Source: Arthrobacter cheniae (GTDB taxonomy: Bacteria > Actinomycetota > Actinomycetes > Actinomycetales > Micrococcaceae). From it: 64,000 nucleotides of DNA. The DNA lies in assembly GCF_003602275.1 (NCBI RefSeq), contig NZ_QZVT01000005.1:196895-260894 (forward strand), given 5' to 3'. A program made the translations under genes and the position numbers. Of the stretch, positions 46,368 to 56,248 are shown piece after piece. Below the pieces are notes generated by a model. It was not told where the DNA came from and did no database searches. It was given only the letters and a program-made list of their open reading frames with translations. Within the stretch, counting starts at the first letter, position 1. Each line of letters starts with the position of its first letter.

Positions 46368-47294
46368 CTAACGGGTCTCGGTGATCTCGGGCCCGCGCTC
46401 GAGGGGGTTGAGGTCCGGGCGCTGGGGCTCGGGGGCCGCCGGAGGTCCGGCTGCCGCGTCCTTCGGCAGCTTCAGAGGCAGGAGCTCGCGCGGTGGCAGG
46501 GGGTGGTCACCGCGCACCACGACCACGCTGCGGAACAGACTCTCGATGGCCGCTCCGGCGTTCTGCTCGAGCGCCGCCGGTCCACCGAATACGCCGCGGA
46601 GGAACCACCGGGGACCGTTGATACCTACGAATCGCGCGACCCGGAAGCCTGGTTGACCGTCCGGCAGCTCGGCCGGCAACTTGGCCAGGAGCTCGGTGCC
46701 GAGCCGGCCGGGACGCTCCTCGACCGTTCCACCCTGCGACCCCACCGAGGCACCGATCTGCTCCCGGATCTCGTCCCAAAGCCCCTCGGTCCTGGGAGCT
46801 GCGAAGGCCTGCAACTGCAGCGTGGAGCCGCCGAGGTCCAGTGTCACCGCGATGACGCGCTTGCTGCGCTCCTCGACCTCGAGGCGCAGCTGCAGACCCT
46901 CCGCGGCATTGATCCTGAGGGCGCCGAGGTCGATGTAGCCGTTCTCGGTGTCCTGCTCCGATACGTCGAACGGCCCGAGGGTCGTGCGGTCGTACTCTGC
47001 ACTCGAGACGTGTCCGGCTGGAACGGCCGGCGCCGTTCCATCGCTCGCGACGCCGTCGGTCGCGGCCGGGCCTCCTCCTGCGTCCTGGGTCCCCACTGCC
47101 TGTCCACCGTCGACAGGCGCAACCGCATCCTGGCCCGGCGCCTGCTCCGGGCCGGTCTCCGGCGCCTGCTCCGTCTCCGGCCCGGCCTCCGTCTCCGGCT
47201 CCTGCTCCGTCTCCGGCTCGGTTTCCGTCTCCTGCTTCACCGACGCGTCGCTGGCGTCGTCCTGCTTCTTCTTCCTGAGGCGCCCAAAAGCCAT
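46368..47294 (-). CDS. DUF3710 protein
   Basis: The protein has 308 residues. About 95 N-terminal residues after the basic MAFGRLRKKK are Glu/Thr/Pro/Ala-rich repeats (ETEPETEQEPET, GPETEQAPETG). The DUF3710 domain follows (YIDLGALRINAAEGLQLRLE, then GPRWFLRGVFGGPAA). It is probably a soluble protein of unknown function, in the same operon as dut, 85 bp downstream of it. The Pro-Glu-Thr repeats come from a 12- to 18-bp repeated DNA pattern at 47155-47235. Confidence 0.88.
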   Translation of the reverse strand: MAFGRLRKKKQDDASDASVKQETETEPETEQEPETEAGPETEQAPETGPEQAPGQDAVAPVDGGQAVGTQDAGGGPAATDGVASDGTAPAVPAGHVSSAEYDRTTLGPFDVSEQDTENGYIDLGALRINAAEGLQLRLEVEERSKRVIAVTLDLGGSTLQLQAFAAPRTEGLWDEIREQIGASVGSQGGTVEERPGRLGTELLAKLPAELPDGQPGFRVARFVGINGPRWFLRGVFGGPAALEQNAGAAIESLFRSVVVVRGDHPLPPRELLPLKLPKDAAAGPPAAPEPQRPDLNPLERGPEITETR

Positions 47295-47379
47295 TCCGGG
47301 TCCCTTTCCTGATGACGTGGTCTCTTGCCTGAATTGTGGGGGTGCTGCGTCCGTGCCACGCGGGCGGCACGGCTGAGGA

Positions 47380-47880
47380 TCAGCCGCCTGCAGGAATGCC
47401 GACGACGGCGGGTGGGGAGTCCATGCTCCCGAAGCCGCCGGTCGAGCCGAATCCGCCGGTGCCCCGCACGCTCACGGGCAGCTCATCCACGACGTCGAAG
47501 ACGGCGTGCTCCACGCGCTGGATGACCAGCTGGGCGATCCGGTCCCCCCGGACGAAGCTCACGATCTCACTCCGGTCCGTGTTGAGGAGGCAGACCTTGA
47601 TCTCACCCCGATACCCGGCGTCGATAGTTCCTGGTGCGTTGACGATCGTGACGCCGTGCCGTACGGCGAGGCCGGATCGGGGGTGGACCAGTCCCGCATA
47701 TCCGGACGGCAGGGCGATCGCCACGCCCGTCGGGACGAGCACGCGCTCACCGGGCTCCAGCACCACGTCGACCGCTGTCCGCAGGTCGGCGCCCGCGTCA
47801 CCGTCCGTCGCGTAGGAGGGAGGCTCGAGACCGTCGTCGAGCATCAAGATCTGGACCGGGAGGCCCGGTTGTGCACTCAT
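47380..47880 (-). CDS. dut: dUTP diphosphatase
   Basis: The protein has 166 residues. Trimeric dUTPase hydrolyses dUTP to dUMP, keeping uracil out of DNA and feeding dTMP synthesis. All five motifs are visible: [38 protein letters not shown] and the C-terminal GTGGFGSTG that closes over the active site. It is first in the minus-strand unit dut-DUF3710-OB-DUF3159. Confidence 0.97.
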   Translation of the reverse strand: MSAQPGLPVQILMLDDGLEPPSYATDGDAGADLRTAVDVVLEPGERVLVPTGVAIALPSGYAGLVHPRSGLAVRHGVTIVNAPGTIDAGYRGEIKVCLLNTDRSEIVSFVRGDRIAQLVIQRVEHAVFDVVDELPVSVRGTGGFGSTGGFGSMDSPPAVVGIPAGG

Positions 47881-48140
47881 CGACGTACCCCTTGATGTAC
47901 CTATGACCGCATCTGCCGACGCAGGCTATCCGGTTACCAGCCCCCCACTTTAGCGCCTTTGCCGGGGCCCTACCTGACAACTCACGGCGCAACAGCGACG
48001 CCGCCACGCTCGCCATGCTGCGCCTCCGCCGCTCCTCTGCATCTCCCCCGCCGCACGTCCTCCCGGAGCCTCACCGGTCGAACCACCCGGGCTCCACCGT
48101 CGGAGATGAGGTCACCGGGAAAGGATGAAATGCTGGTGTC

Positions 48141-48617
48141 ATGTCAAGCACGTCAGGGGAAGCTCCCCAGAACACACCCGACCAGGCCGTCCTCTACGAG
48201 GAGCGCCTCTGGCCTTCGCCGTGGGTCTGGCTGATCGCAGCGGGATTCTCCTCGGCGACGATCGTGATGTTCGCCCCCATCTCGATGGGCGTCGGGTACG
48301 GCGTCGCCGCCGTCGTCGCGGTCATCGTCTTCACGCTATTGATCCTGTCGACACCCCGGATCACCGTCACGGCGACGACACTGACCGTGGGTCGTGCCAC
48401 CATCGAGCGGCAGTACCTCGGTGCGGTGGAATGGTTCGCCGGCGAGGACGCCACCTATCAGCGCGGTCCCGGTCTGAACGGGATCGCGTACCTGTGCATC
48501 CGCGGCTGGATCTCGCCGGTCGTCAAGATCGAAGTCACGGATCCCGAGGACAGGACGCCCTACTGGCTCGCATCTTCCCGCAACCCCGAGCGCCTCACCG
48601 CCGCCCTCGTCGGCTGA
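48141..48617 (+). CDS. DUF3093 membrane protein
   Basis: The protein has 158 residues. Two membrane helices (VWLIAAGFSSATIVMFAPIS and VAAVVAVIVFTLLILSTP) are followed by a PH-like beta-rich domain (ITVTATTLTVGRATIERQYL, then YLCIRGWISPVVKIEVTDP). DUF3093 is an actinobacterial family of unknown function typically found beside dut and DUF4193. It converges with the DUF4193 gene at a 25-bp gap. Confidence 0.88.
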   Translation: MSSTSGEAPQNTPDQAVLYEERLWPSPWVWLIAAGFSSATIVMFAPISMGVGYGVAAVVAVIVFTLLILSTPRITVTATTLTVGRATIERQYLGAVEWFAGEDATYQRGPGLNGIAYLCIRGWISPVVKIEVTDPEDRTPYWLASSRNPERLTAALVG

Positions 48618-48642
48618 CCAGCTGCGGTCCAAGCCCCTCGAA

Positions 48643-48966
48643 TCAGCCCTCGCAGTCCATGCAGTACAGCCGACCGCCACGGTCGTGGGCTATCTGCGAT
48701 CGATGACGCACGAGGAAACACGAGGCGCAGGTGAATTCGTCGGCCTGCGCCGCCAGGATCTGTACCGAGATCTCCTCGCTGGAGAGGTCCGCTCCGGGCA
48801 GATCGAACGAATCCGCCGCCTCGAGCTCTTCCTCATCGATCAGCGCGGCGCTCCGGGCACCCTGCTCAGCTGCCTGCCGGGCTGCCGGATAATCCGTCAG
48901 CCCCGGAATGCCGGTGTCGCCGCCGTCGTCGATCGTCGTTCGCGGTGCGTCGTAGTCTGTCGCCAT
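48643..48966 (-). CDS. DUF4193 zinc-ribbon protein
   Basis: The protein has 107 residues. Four cysteines in FTCASCFLVRH and LYCMDCEG form a zinc ribbon at the C-terminus; the N-terminal part is acidic. This is the actinobacterial DUF4193 family, which is of unknown function and resembles transcription-associated zinc ribbons. ATG 48966 is chosen because the longer frame (from 48987) has no Shine-Dalgarno. Conserved neighbours are DUF3093 and sepH. Confidence 0.88.
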   Translation of the reverse strand: MATDYDAPRTTIDDGGDTGIPGLTDYPAARQAAEQGARSAALIDEEELEAADSFDLPGADLSSEEISVQILAAQADEFTCASCFLVRHRSQIAHDRGGRLYCMDCEG

Positions 48967-49155
48967 ACCTGTTCTTTCACGCTCCATGATGTCTGGACAT
49001 GCTTCAGCATGTGCTCCACGGCTCCCACAACGCTGGAAACCCCTGTTTTGTGCCCTCAGCCGCAGTGGTGCCCGTCACGCCTGACCGCGTAGTAGGAAAG
49101 GCCGCCATTCAGTGGCAAAGTTTCCCCTAGATATTATTGTCGGCTGGAGGAATTG

Positions 49156-50478
49156 ATGCAGGAGTTACGCCTGATGGGTGTCCATGAGGATGGCGAACAT
49201 CTGCTGTTGAGCGGCGAGATGGGCTCGTCCTACAGACTGCCCATCGATGACGCGCTGCGCGCCGCGAGTTCCGGCGCATCCGGATCACCCGACACAGCGC
49301 CACAGCCACGCCCTGCAGAACCTCGCCAGAAAGCGGCGAAAGCTCCGGTCCACCTCACGCCGCGTGACATCCAGGCCCGCATCCGCTCCGGCGCGACGGC
49401 GGAGCAGGTTGCCGCGGAATCGGACGCCGACCTCGTCCATGTCCAGCGCTACGAGGGACCGGTACGCGCCGAGCGCGACTACGTGGCCTACCTCGCGCAG
49501 CGCGTCGAGGTGGCTACGCCGCTTCCCAGCCACGACGGGTACAGGTCGGCGTTCGGGGACAATCCGGCACTGCTCGGCGACATGGTCGCGTTCCGCGTCC
49601 AGAGTTACGGGATCGATCCCGGGTCCCTCGAGTGGGATTCATGGCGCCTGCAGGACGGCTCGTGGCACGTCGAGGCGTCCTTCGATCTGCCGGAGGATTT
49701 TGCCGTCGATCTCGGCGAGCAGCCGCCGGCACACTGGACCTACAATCCAACCCGCAAGACCGTGGTGAACGGTAACCGTTGGGCCCAGGTGCTCAGCGAA
49801 CTCGAGCCGCTCGACGGCCCCCTGCCCGCACGGCGCCTCAGCGCCGTCGCGGACCGCGTCTTCGACTTCGAGGCGGAGAAGGAGGACGAGGCCCCCGACG
49901 CGACGGACACGGACCAGGACGGTCTGCTGGACGTCCTGCGCTCACGCCGTGGGCAGCGGCTGGGAACCGACGAGGACGGCGACGACGCCCTCGCGGAACT
50001 CCTGACCCGCGGCAGCATCCCTGCCGCACACCCCCGCGACGACGGGAAGGGCCCGGACGCCCCGGAGGAGCAGGACGCCGTGATCCCCGGGCTGTCGCTC
50101 GCGCCTCGTGCGGCGGATGACGAGGGCATCGGACAGGTCACGGATGAGCCGGGAACGGAATCCACGCACCACGACGACGGCACCCCGCGGTTGCATGACG
50201 GCGTCAGCACGGAGACGCGCGAGATCAGTATCTTCGCGCAGCCCTCACGGAGACTCCAGCCACCCTCCCCGGTGAAGCAGCCCTCCAAGGGTGATGCCGC
50301 ACCCGGAACAGGAACGCGCGACGGCGTGGCCAGGGACGCCACGCGGGACGCACCGAAGGATCCCGCCAAGGGCGCCGGCAAGGACAGTTCCGACGCCACT
50401 GCCGAGCGCAAGGCCAAGCCGAAACGGTCGAGCGTACCCAGCTGGGACGATATCGTCTTCGGCCGCAAGGGCGACTAG
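49156..50478 (+). CDS. sepH: cell division protein SepH
   Basis: The protein has 440 residues. SepH stimulates assembly of FtsZ and occurs in most actinobacteria. The conserved N-terminal domain (LRLMGVHEDGEHLLLSGEMG, then LTPRDIQARIRSGATAEQVA with a helix-turn-helix-like part, and YEGPVRAERDYVAYLAQ) fills about 230 residues. The rest is a disordered acidic and Pro/Ser-rich tail with SSVPSWDDIVFGRK at the very end. ATG 49156 follows GGAGG at 49146-49150; the TTG 3 bp before is less likely. Confidence 0.9.
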   Translation: MQELRLMGVHEDGEHLLLSGEMGSSYRLPIDDALRAASSGASGSPDTAPQPRPAEPRQKAAKAPVHLTPRDIQARIRSGATAEQVAAESDADLVHVQRYEGPVRAERDYVAYLAQRVEVATPLPSHDGYRSAFGDNPALLGDMVAFRVQSYGIDPGSLEWDSWRLQDGSWHVEASFDLPEDFAVDLGEQPPAHWTYNPTRKTVVNGNRWAQVLSELEPLDGPLPARRLSAVADRVFDFEAEKEDEAPDATDTDQDGLLDVLRSRRGQRLGTDEDGDDALAELLTRGSIPAAHPRDDGKGPDAPEEQDAVIPGLSLAPRAADDEGIGQVTDEPGTESTHHDDGTPRLHDGVSTETREISIFAQPSRRLQPPSPVKQPSKGDAAPGTGTRDGVARDATRDAPKDPAKGAGKDSSDATAERKAKPKRSSVPSWDDIVFGRKGD

Positions 50479-50530
50479 CAGGAGGACATAGCGCCGTCCT
50501 GTAGGGAGCGGTCCTTCGGTACAGTGCCTT

Positions 50531-50556
50531 CCCGCGCACCCGTCAGCGGGCGCGGG
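50531..50556. terminator. nested GC hairpin between convergent sepH and tdk
   Basis: Arms CCCGCGC and GCGCGGG enclose a smaller CCCG-CGGG stem. It lies in the 95-bp gap between two convergent stop codons and can serve both genes. There is no U-tract. Confidence 0.5.
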
Positions 50557-50573
50557 CTCCGTGTTCGCACTCG

Positions 50574-51395
50574 TCAGCCGGCGAGGTCTGCGCCCTGCAA
50601 ACGCGCGGAGCCGTCGTCGGATGGGGCGCCCTGTTCGAACGGCAGGGGCACCTGGTTCACGTAGAGCGACGGCGACGTCCGGGACGTCTGCTGCCGCATG
50701 TGGTGGCGTCGGCACAGGGTCTCATAGCCGACCACCGGCTCGCGCAGCGAATGATCAAGACGATCCGGCGGGCCCGGCGATGCGGCGACCGTCGTGCTGG
50801 CATGCGCGGTCGAAGCCTCCGGCTCATGCAAGTCGAGTGAGGCGTCAGTATCCTGGTCGACGGGCAGGTCGACATCGCCCACCACCATCTGGTCGCCCTC
50901 GACGACCATGACGCCATCGAGCGTGCGCGCGTTGTGCGTGGCACGCTTCCCGCACCAGCACAGGGCCTCGACCTGCAGGACCTGCACGCGGTCCGCGAGC
51001 TCGATCAGTCGCTGGGAGCCGGGGAAGAGGCGCGTGCGGAAATCGGAGGTGATGCCGAAGCTGAAGACGTCGATCTCCATCTCATCCACCACGCGCGCCA
51101 GCTGGTCGATCTGCTCTGTCGAGTAGAACTGCGCCTCGTCACAAAAGACGTAGTCGATCCGGGCGCCCATGGTCTGGCGAAGCGTCATCTCCGCCCAGAA
51201 GTCCGTGTCCGGAAGAACTTCGACGGCCGGGACCTGCAGTCCGAGACGGCTCGAGATCATCGACTCCCCGGCGCGGTCGTGGGAACTGAAGAGCAGCCCA
51301 CGCCGGCCCCTGGCCTTATGGTTGTGATCCATCTGCAGGGCGAGTGTCGACTTGCCGCAGTCCATGGTGCCCGAGAAGAACAGCAGCTCAGCCAC
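50574..51395 (-). CDS. tdk: thymidine kinase with long lasso insertion
   Basis: The protein has 273 residues, about 60 more than usual. It phosphorylates thymidine for salvage. P-loop GTMDCGKSTLA, the catalytic region VFCDEAQFYS, and zinc-binding CWC with a distal LCRRHH are present. Between VVGDVDLPVDQ and the C-terminal GYETLC lies an unusual Asp/Ala/Ser/Pro-rich stretch of about 45 residues, which would extend from the zinc lasso. GTG 51395 overlaps the stop of the phosphodiesterase gene by 8 bp; GTG 51413 is an alternative. Confidence 0.9.
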   Translation of the reverse strand: MAELLFFSGTMDCGKSTLALQMDHNHKARGRRGLLFSSHDRAGESMISSRLGLQVPAVEVLPDTDFWAEMTLRQTMGARIDYVFCDEAQFYSTEQIDQLARVVDEMEIDVFSFGITSDFRTRLFPGSQRLIELADRVQVLQVEALCWCGKRATHNARTLDGVMVVEGDQMVVGDVDLPVDQDTDASLDLHEPEASTAHASTTVAASPGPPDRLDHSLREPVVGYETLCRRHHMRQQTSRTSPSLYVNQVPLPFEQGAPSDDGSARLQGADLAG

Positions 51396-52590
51396 GGCGT
51401 GCCCCGGTGCCACTGGTGCGGCGAGGACCGCCCGCCGGCTTCGTCACGGTCAGGAGCGGGATATCCCGTTCGGCGCGGGTGAGGGATCCGTGCTGGCCCA
51501 CCATGTCGAACGCGGCAGCCTGCACGCGTCGCCCATCGGTGAGGGCGATCCCCTCCCGAGCCAGGACGAGCAGGTCACCGATACGGGGCAGGACGACGTC
51601 GCTCACCTCGCCGAAGTAGCCTTGGGCCACGGCTTCGTCGCGCGTGATGATCCAGGCGCGCGTGCCGTAGGCCTCGTCCCACCGGGCAGCGAGCGCATCG
51701 CGGTCGGCCTGTCCGAGGCCCGCATCGAGGTAGAGGTGCAGCATGCGGGCCTCGCCGCCCGTGTGGGCCACGCCCTCCACGAGTTCGGAGCGCTCCGAGT
51801 AGTCGATGCGCTGTGAAGCAGGCACATCCACCATTCCGTGGTCCGCGGTCAGGAGCAGCAGTGTGTCGGAGGGGACCCGACGGGCCAGCAGCTTCAGCGC
51901 CGCGTCCAGGTCCTCGAGCGCCCTCACCCACTCCCGGGAGTTGACGCCGTGGCGATGGCCCGCCTTGTCGAGATCGTTGACGTAGAAGTACATCAGCATG
52001 TTCCCGGCCTTCACCAGCTGCTCAGCGGCTGCGTCGACGCGGGCATGGATGGTGTTCGCACCCACGAAGAGTCCACCGCGGAGCGCAGCGCGCGTCATCG
52101 GCGAGTCGGCGAAACGGGGCTGGCTCACCGTGACGACCGGCAGGTGTCCGGCCACCCGCTCGAAGACGGTCGGGTGGGGCTGCCAGGCGAGGGGGTCGAC
52201 GCCGGCATCCCATCGGCCGAGCATGTTCACCACGCGGTCCTGAGCCGGATCGAGGACGTCGTAGCCGACCATGCCGTGCTGGCCGGGTGGGAGTCCGGTA
52301 CCCAGGCTGGCGAGCGACGCAGCCGTCGTCGAGGGGAAGGCCGACGAGAGGACGCGGGCGGAATCGAGGCTCTCACGAAGGAATGGCGCGTGGGCGGCGT
52401 ACTTCTTCAGCAGCGTCATGCCGAGCCCGTCCACCATGACGACGGCGACGCGTCGGGAGGCGGGCAGGGACAGTACGTTGGTGAAACCGTCGACGCCGAG
52501 GGCGGCAGCTGAACTGGTCAACACCTCGGCCACGGTTGATACGCCGTAGGCGGGCGGAGCCGGGAGGGGCTCCCTGTGCTGTAGGGGCAT
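51388..52590 (-). CDS. nucleotide pyrophosphatase/phosphodiesterase-family (alkaline phosphatase superfamily) protein
   Basis: The protein has 400 residues. Metal-site motifs of the NPP subfamily are seen: VVMVDGLGMTLL with the first Asp, the nucleophile in AFPSTTAASLASLGTG, YVNDLDKAGHRHG, and LLTADHGMVDVP. These enzymes hydrolyse phosphodiester or pyrophosphate bonds in nucleotides and sugars; the substrate is unknown. It lies 6 bp after the DUF5998 gene and overlaps tdk. Confidence 0.9.
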   Translation of the reverse strand: MPLQHREPLPAPPAYGVSTVAEVLTSSAAALGVDGFTNVLSLPASRRVAVVMVDGLGMTLLKKYAAHAPFLRESLDSARVLSSAFPSTTAASLASLGTGLPPGQHGMVGYDVLDPAQDRVVNMLGRWDAGVDPLAWQPHPTVFERVAGHLPVVTVSQPRFADSPMTRAALRGGLFVGANTIHARVDAAAEQLVKAGNMLMYFYVNDLDKAGHRHGVNSREWVRALEDLDAALKLLARRVPSDTLLLLTADHGMVDVPASQRIDYSERSELVEGVAHTGGEARMLHLYLDAGLGQADRDALAARWDEAYGTRAWIITRDEAVAQGYFGEVSDVVLPRIGDLLVLAREGIALTDGRRVQAAAFDMVGQHGSLTRAERDIPLLTVTKPAGGPRRTSGTGARRG

Positions 52591-52596
52591 CGACCG

Positions 52597-53274
52597 CTAC
52601 CGCTGGTGGTGCGCCCGGTTGAACCGTCCACCGAAGCCGGGCTGGCGACGAGGAGTCGCGTCGGCTGCCGCAGCGTAGCCGCCGGCCACAGGGCTGGCCG
52701 TATTGACCTTCCGCAGGGCACGGGCGAAGGCCTTGGCGTTCTGCACCGCCTGGGCACCGTCCGCCTCGGCGCTGACGCGCAGGACGATGTCCTCCTGCGC
52801 GACGGTCCCCGTGAAGCCGTGATCTGCATCGCACTGGGGATCCCCGCAGCTGGCCGGGCCGATGTCGAGCCGTTGCCCTCCCGACCAGGCGATCGCGAGC
52901 GTCATCTCGCGCACCTGATCACTGGGCTTGTAGTCCTGGGGCTGCGCGTAGAGGTAGCTGAGGACCACCGAGCGGATCTGGCTGACCGGAACCGATTCGG
53001 TCGAGATCTGCGCCGTGACCTGCTCACCGGCGTCGTCGAGCTGCTGGTCGTCGACGTGCGTGATGACGAGCATGTCCTCCGTCAGCACGAGCACCGTGAT
53101 GTGCCGATGCACCTCGGTACGCTCGAAGTGTGTCTCGAGGTGCGCGACATGCGACAGCGGCTCGCGGCCGTCGAGGGCGTCGTGGACGACATCCGCCACG
53201 AGGCGCGGGTAGAAGCCCGCCCGCTCGAGCGATGCATCGAGGTCACGCCACTGGGCGGAAAGCGATGGGGTCAT
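52597..53274 (-). CDS. DUF5998 protein
   Basis: The protein has 225 residues, soluble, mostly alpha/beta by composition. The pattern HITVLVLTEDMLVITHVDDQ, then VSQIRSVVLSYLYAQPQDY, and CGDPQCDADHGFTG belongs to an actinobacterial family of unknown function (DUF5998). It is conserved next to the NPP-type phosphodiesterase and tdk. The two cysteines in CGDPQC may bind metal. ATG 53274 is used, 6 codons inside the open frame. Confidence 0.8.
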   Translation of the reverse strand: MTPSLSAQWRDLDASLERAGFYPRLVADVVHDALDGREPLSHVAHLETHFERTEVHRHITVLVLTEDMLVITHVDDQQLDDAGEQVTAQISTESVPVSQIRSVVLSYLYAQPQDYKPSDQVREMTLAIAWSGGQRLDIGPASCGDPQCDADHGFTGTVAQEDIVLRVSAEADGAQAVQNAKAFARALRKVNTASPVAGGYAAAADATPRRQPGFGGRFNRAHHQR

Positions 53275-53321
53275 GCCCCCAGTTTCCCCCACCGGGCCGC
53301 GTTGTGCCTAACCAGCGGGCG

Positions 53322-56126
53322 TCAGTCGCGCATGGCGCGACGCGCGCTGTCGGTGCGCCGTTGGGGATTACCGACGTCGATCGCTGCACTGAGGATCGTC
53401 AGACCGGAGGTCGCGACCAGCACGGGGTTGAATTCGAGCAGGGCGATATCGGGGTGGTTGTCCTTCATGAGGGCGACGCGGGCCACGAGGTCCTCGATGG
53501 CCGGCACATCGGCGGGCGGCAGGCCCTGGTACCCGAACAGCTTGCGGGACGCCCGTGGAGCCCTGACCAGATCCGTGATGTCACCGGTGCTCAGCGGAGG
53601 GACCGCGTGCGCCCAGTCGTCGAGCAGATTGACGGCGTCACCCGCCAGGCCGAAGGAGACGACGGGCCCCATGAGCGGGTCTTCGATGGCTCGGATGCTG
53701 CAGGCCTGCCCGGAGGGAGCCATGGACTGCACCTCCATGCCGAAACTGCCGAAGGACGCCAGCATCTTTTCCATGTGGGCGATGTTGCGCCGGAGCGACT
53801 CTGCGTTGTCGATACTCAGCCGAACACCGCCGAGGTCCAGGCGATGCCGCAGGTGCTCATCCATCGTCTTCAGTGCGACCGGCCACCCCAGCCGGGTCGC
53901 CTGCTCGATCGCCTCCTCCACGGAGGAGAACCGGGCCGATGGCAGAAGTCGGATCCCGTACGCGGCCATGAGGTCGGAGCACTCGCTAGGGTTGAGGCGG
54001 GTGAGTTCGACGTCAGCGACCCGGGCCCGGCTCTCCGACAGGACGCGCGACGCCGCATCCACGTCGACCCCCTCCGGGTCGAGGAAATCGCCGTGATCGC
54101 GAGCACGCCACTGGGCATAGCGCACGACGGCGCCCAGCGCGGCAAGTGCCGACCCCGGGCTGGGGAAACAGGGCAGTCCCCGCTGGAGGGGCAGGGCGGG
54201 CCCGGAGTCCTCGACCCCCTCGGCCGTCGCTGTCGCTGTCGGCCCGAGCACCGCAGCGTCCGTGGTTCCCGCGTCGGTCGCCCTCAGCGGACCCGGCTCC
54301 GCACCGCCGGACGTTGCGGCCGCGACGAGCCCGTCGAGCTGCAGGCGGACGTCGAGGATTCCGGTGAAGGAAGCGATCACGGGCTTGCCGGCGGCCTCGG
54401 CGCACTGCTGCAGGCGAGCGGCGACGGCATCGGCCGTCAGACCACGCGCGGGAAGCGTCGTGACTACCGCCGCGTGGACGGCATCATCGGCGAGGGCACG
54501 ATCCACGGCTGCGGCGAGTGTGCGCAGCGCCTCGGCCTGCCCGGCGTCGAGCTCCAGATCGGTCTCGAGGCGTGCGACGATCATGCCCTGCGAGACGACG
54601 CCGTCGGCCACCACCTTGCCGAGAGCGGACGAGTTGCTGAAGACGGCGATGCCGGCACCCCCGGGCAGGGGCTGACTTGCGACGATCTGCGCGATATCCA
54701 TGAGCTGCTCGGTGGTCTCGACACGCATGACACCCGATTGCCGGAGCATCGAGTCCAGCGCGCCGGATGGAGCCTGCGTGGTCCGCACTGCGTGCCCGGG
54801 GGGCAGCTGGAGTCCGGTGACATCGGACTTGGCCACGATGACGGGTTTCGTCCTGGCGAGCCGGCGTGCGATCCGCGAGAACTTCCTCGGGTTGCCGATC
54901 GACTCGAAGTACAGGCCCACGGCGCGCGTGGTGGGATCGTCCTCCCAGAACTGCATGGCGTCGTTGCCGGACACGTCGGCGCGGTTGCCCGCCGAGATCA
55001 CGGACGACACCCCGAGCCCGCGGCGGTGCGCACTTGCGTAGAGCAGCACGCCCAGCCCCGCTGACTGGCTGAACAGCGAAAGAGCGCCGCGCGCCGGCAG
55101 GTCGGGTGCCATCGAAGCGTTGAGGCGGACCGCCGGATCCGTGTTCACGAGGCCGAGGGACGCCGGCCCCACCACGCGCATGCCGTGCGCGCGGGCCTTG
55201 TGCACCAGGGCGCGCTGCCGGACGATGCCGTCGCCGTCGTCGTCGGCATAGCCCGCCGTCACCACCAGAAGACCCTTGACGCCCGCGCGGGCGCATTCGT
55301 CGACGACGGCCTCCACCTGATCGTGCGGCACCGCGATGACGGCGAGGTCCACGGCCTCCGGCACCTCGGCCAGGGACGCGTGGGAGATCATTCCGTGGAG
55401 CTCGAACGCCTCCGGATTCACGGCGTAGACCCGGCCCGTGTAGCCGCCGTCGATCAGGTGCTCGAGGAGCGTGTAGCCCACGGTGCCCCATTCACGGCTC
55501 GCGCCGATCACCGCGACCGACGACGGCGTCAGGAGTTCTGCCATGCTCCTCGCCTCGGCGCGGTGCTCGCGTGCCTCCATGACCGCCTGCGACCTGCGTG
55601 TGGGGTCGATGTCGAAGCTCAGCATCACGACGCCGTCGTCGAAGTGCCGCTCCACCTCGTAGCCGGCCTCGGCGAACACGGTGATCATCTTGCGGTTCTC
55701 GGGAAGGACCTCGGCGGAGAAACGCCGGATGCCGTTCTCGCGTGCGGCGACGGCCAGGTGTTCGAGCAGGATGGACCCCACGCCGCGGCCCTGGTGATGG
55801 TCCGAGACGTTGAAAGCTACCTCTGCCTCGAGTGGATCGTCGAGGCGGTCGTAGCGGCCGATGCCGATGATGTCGGTACCCCGCGTGATCACGAATGCCA
55901 CGCGGTCGTGGTGGTCCACCTCGGTGAAGCGCGCGAGCTCCTTCGCGCTGAGCTTGGCCTTGTAGGTGAAGAACCGGAGGTAGATGGAATTCTGCGACTG
56001 ATGCATGTGGAAGGCCTGCACCGCGTCCGAGTCCGACGGGGAGATCGGCCGCAGGTGCGCCGTCCCGCCGTCGCGCAGGACGACATCAGCTTCCCAATAT
56101 TCCGGGTATTGTCCGTCCGCCACCAT
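53322..56126 (-). CDS. GNAT acetyltransferase fused to NDP-forming acyl-CoA synthetase
   Basis: The protein has 934 residues. Order of domains: N-terminal GNAT acetyltransferase (about residues 15-175, GRGVGSILLEHLAVAAR), CoA-binding Rossmann domain (about 195-320, VIGASREWGTVGYTLLEHLI), succinyl-CoA-ligase-like domains (LFSQSAGLGVLLYASAHRRG and AVGLYFESIGNPRKFSRIA), and a C-terminal ATP-grasp domain. Such proteins act as protein-lysine acetyltransferases of the Pat/PatZ type. The start is ATG 56126; the open frame continues upstream only as antisense of the parC leader. It diverges from parC. Confidence 0.9.
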   Translation of the reverse strand: MVADGQYPEYWEADVVLRDGGTAHLRPISPSDSDAVQAFHMHQSQNSIYLRFFTYKAKLSAKELARFTEVDHHDRVAFVITRGTDIIGIGRYDRLDDPLEAEVAFNVSDHHQGRGVGSILLEHLAVAARENGIRRFSAEVLPENRKMITVFAEAGYEVERHFDDGVVMLSFDIDPTRRSQAVMEAREHRAEARSMAELLTPSSVAVIGASREWGTVGYTLLEHLIDGGYTGRVYAVNPEAFELHGMISHASLAEVPEAVDLAVIAVPHDQVEAVVDECARAGVKGLLVVTAGYADDDGDGIVRQRALVHKARAHGMRVVGPASLGLVNTDPAVRLNASMAPDLPARGALSLFSQSAGLGVLLYASAHRRGLGVSSVISAGNRADVSGNDAMQFWEDDPTTRAVGLYFESIGNPRKFSRIARRLARTKPVIVAKSDVTGLQLPPGHAVRTTQAPSGALDSMLRQSGVMRVETTEQLMDIAQIVASQPLPGGAGIAVFSNSSALGKVVADGVVSQGMIVARLETDLELDAGQAEALRTLAAAVDRALADDAVHAAVVTTLPARGLTADAVAARLQQCAEAAGKPVIASFTGILDVRLQLDGLVAAATSGGAEPGPLRATDAGTTDAAVLGPTATATAEGVEDSGPALPLQRGLPCFPSPGSALAALGAVVRYAQWRARDHGDFLDPEGVDVDAASRVLSESRARVADVELTRLNPSECSDLMAAYGIRLLPSARFSSVEEAIEQATRLGWPVALKTMDEHLRHRLDLGGVRLSIDNAESLRRNIAHMEKMLASFGSFGMEVQSMAPSGQACSIRAIEDPLMGPVVSFGLAGDAVNLLDDWAHAVPPLSTGDITDLVRAPRASRKLFGYQGLPPADVPAIEDLVARVALMKDNHPDIALLEFNPVLVATSGLTILSAAIDVGNPQRRTDSARRAMRD

Positions 56127-56248
56127 AGACTCAGGGTAGTCGGCATCCCCCGGTTGCAGGCCCCGCCGCTGCCGGGGCCGTCCCTGGACAGCGGATACAG
56201 GCCGACGACACCGTCTCACCCACCCGACCTGTTGAGGAATCGCCGCAC

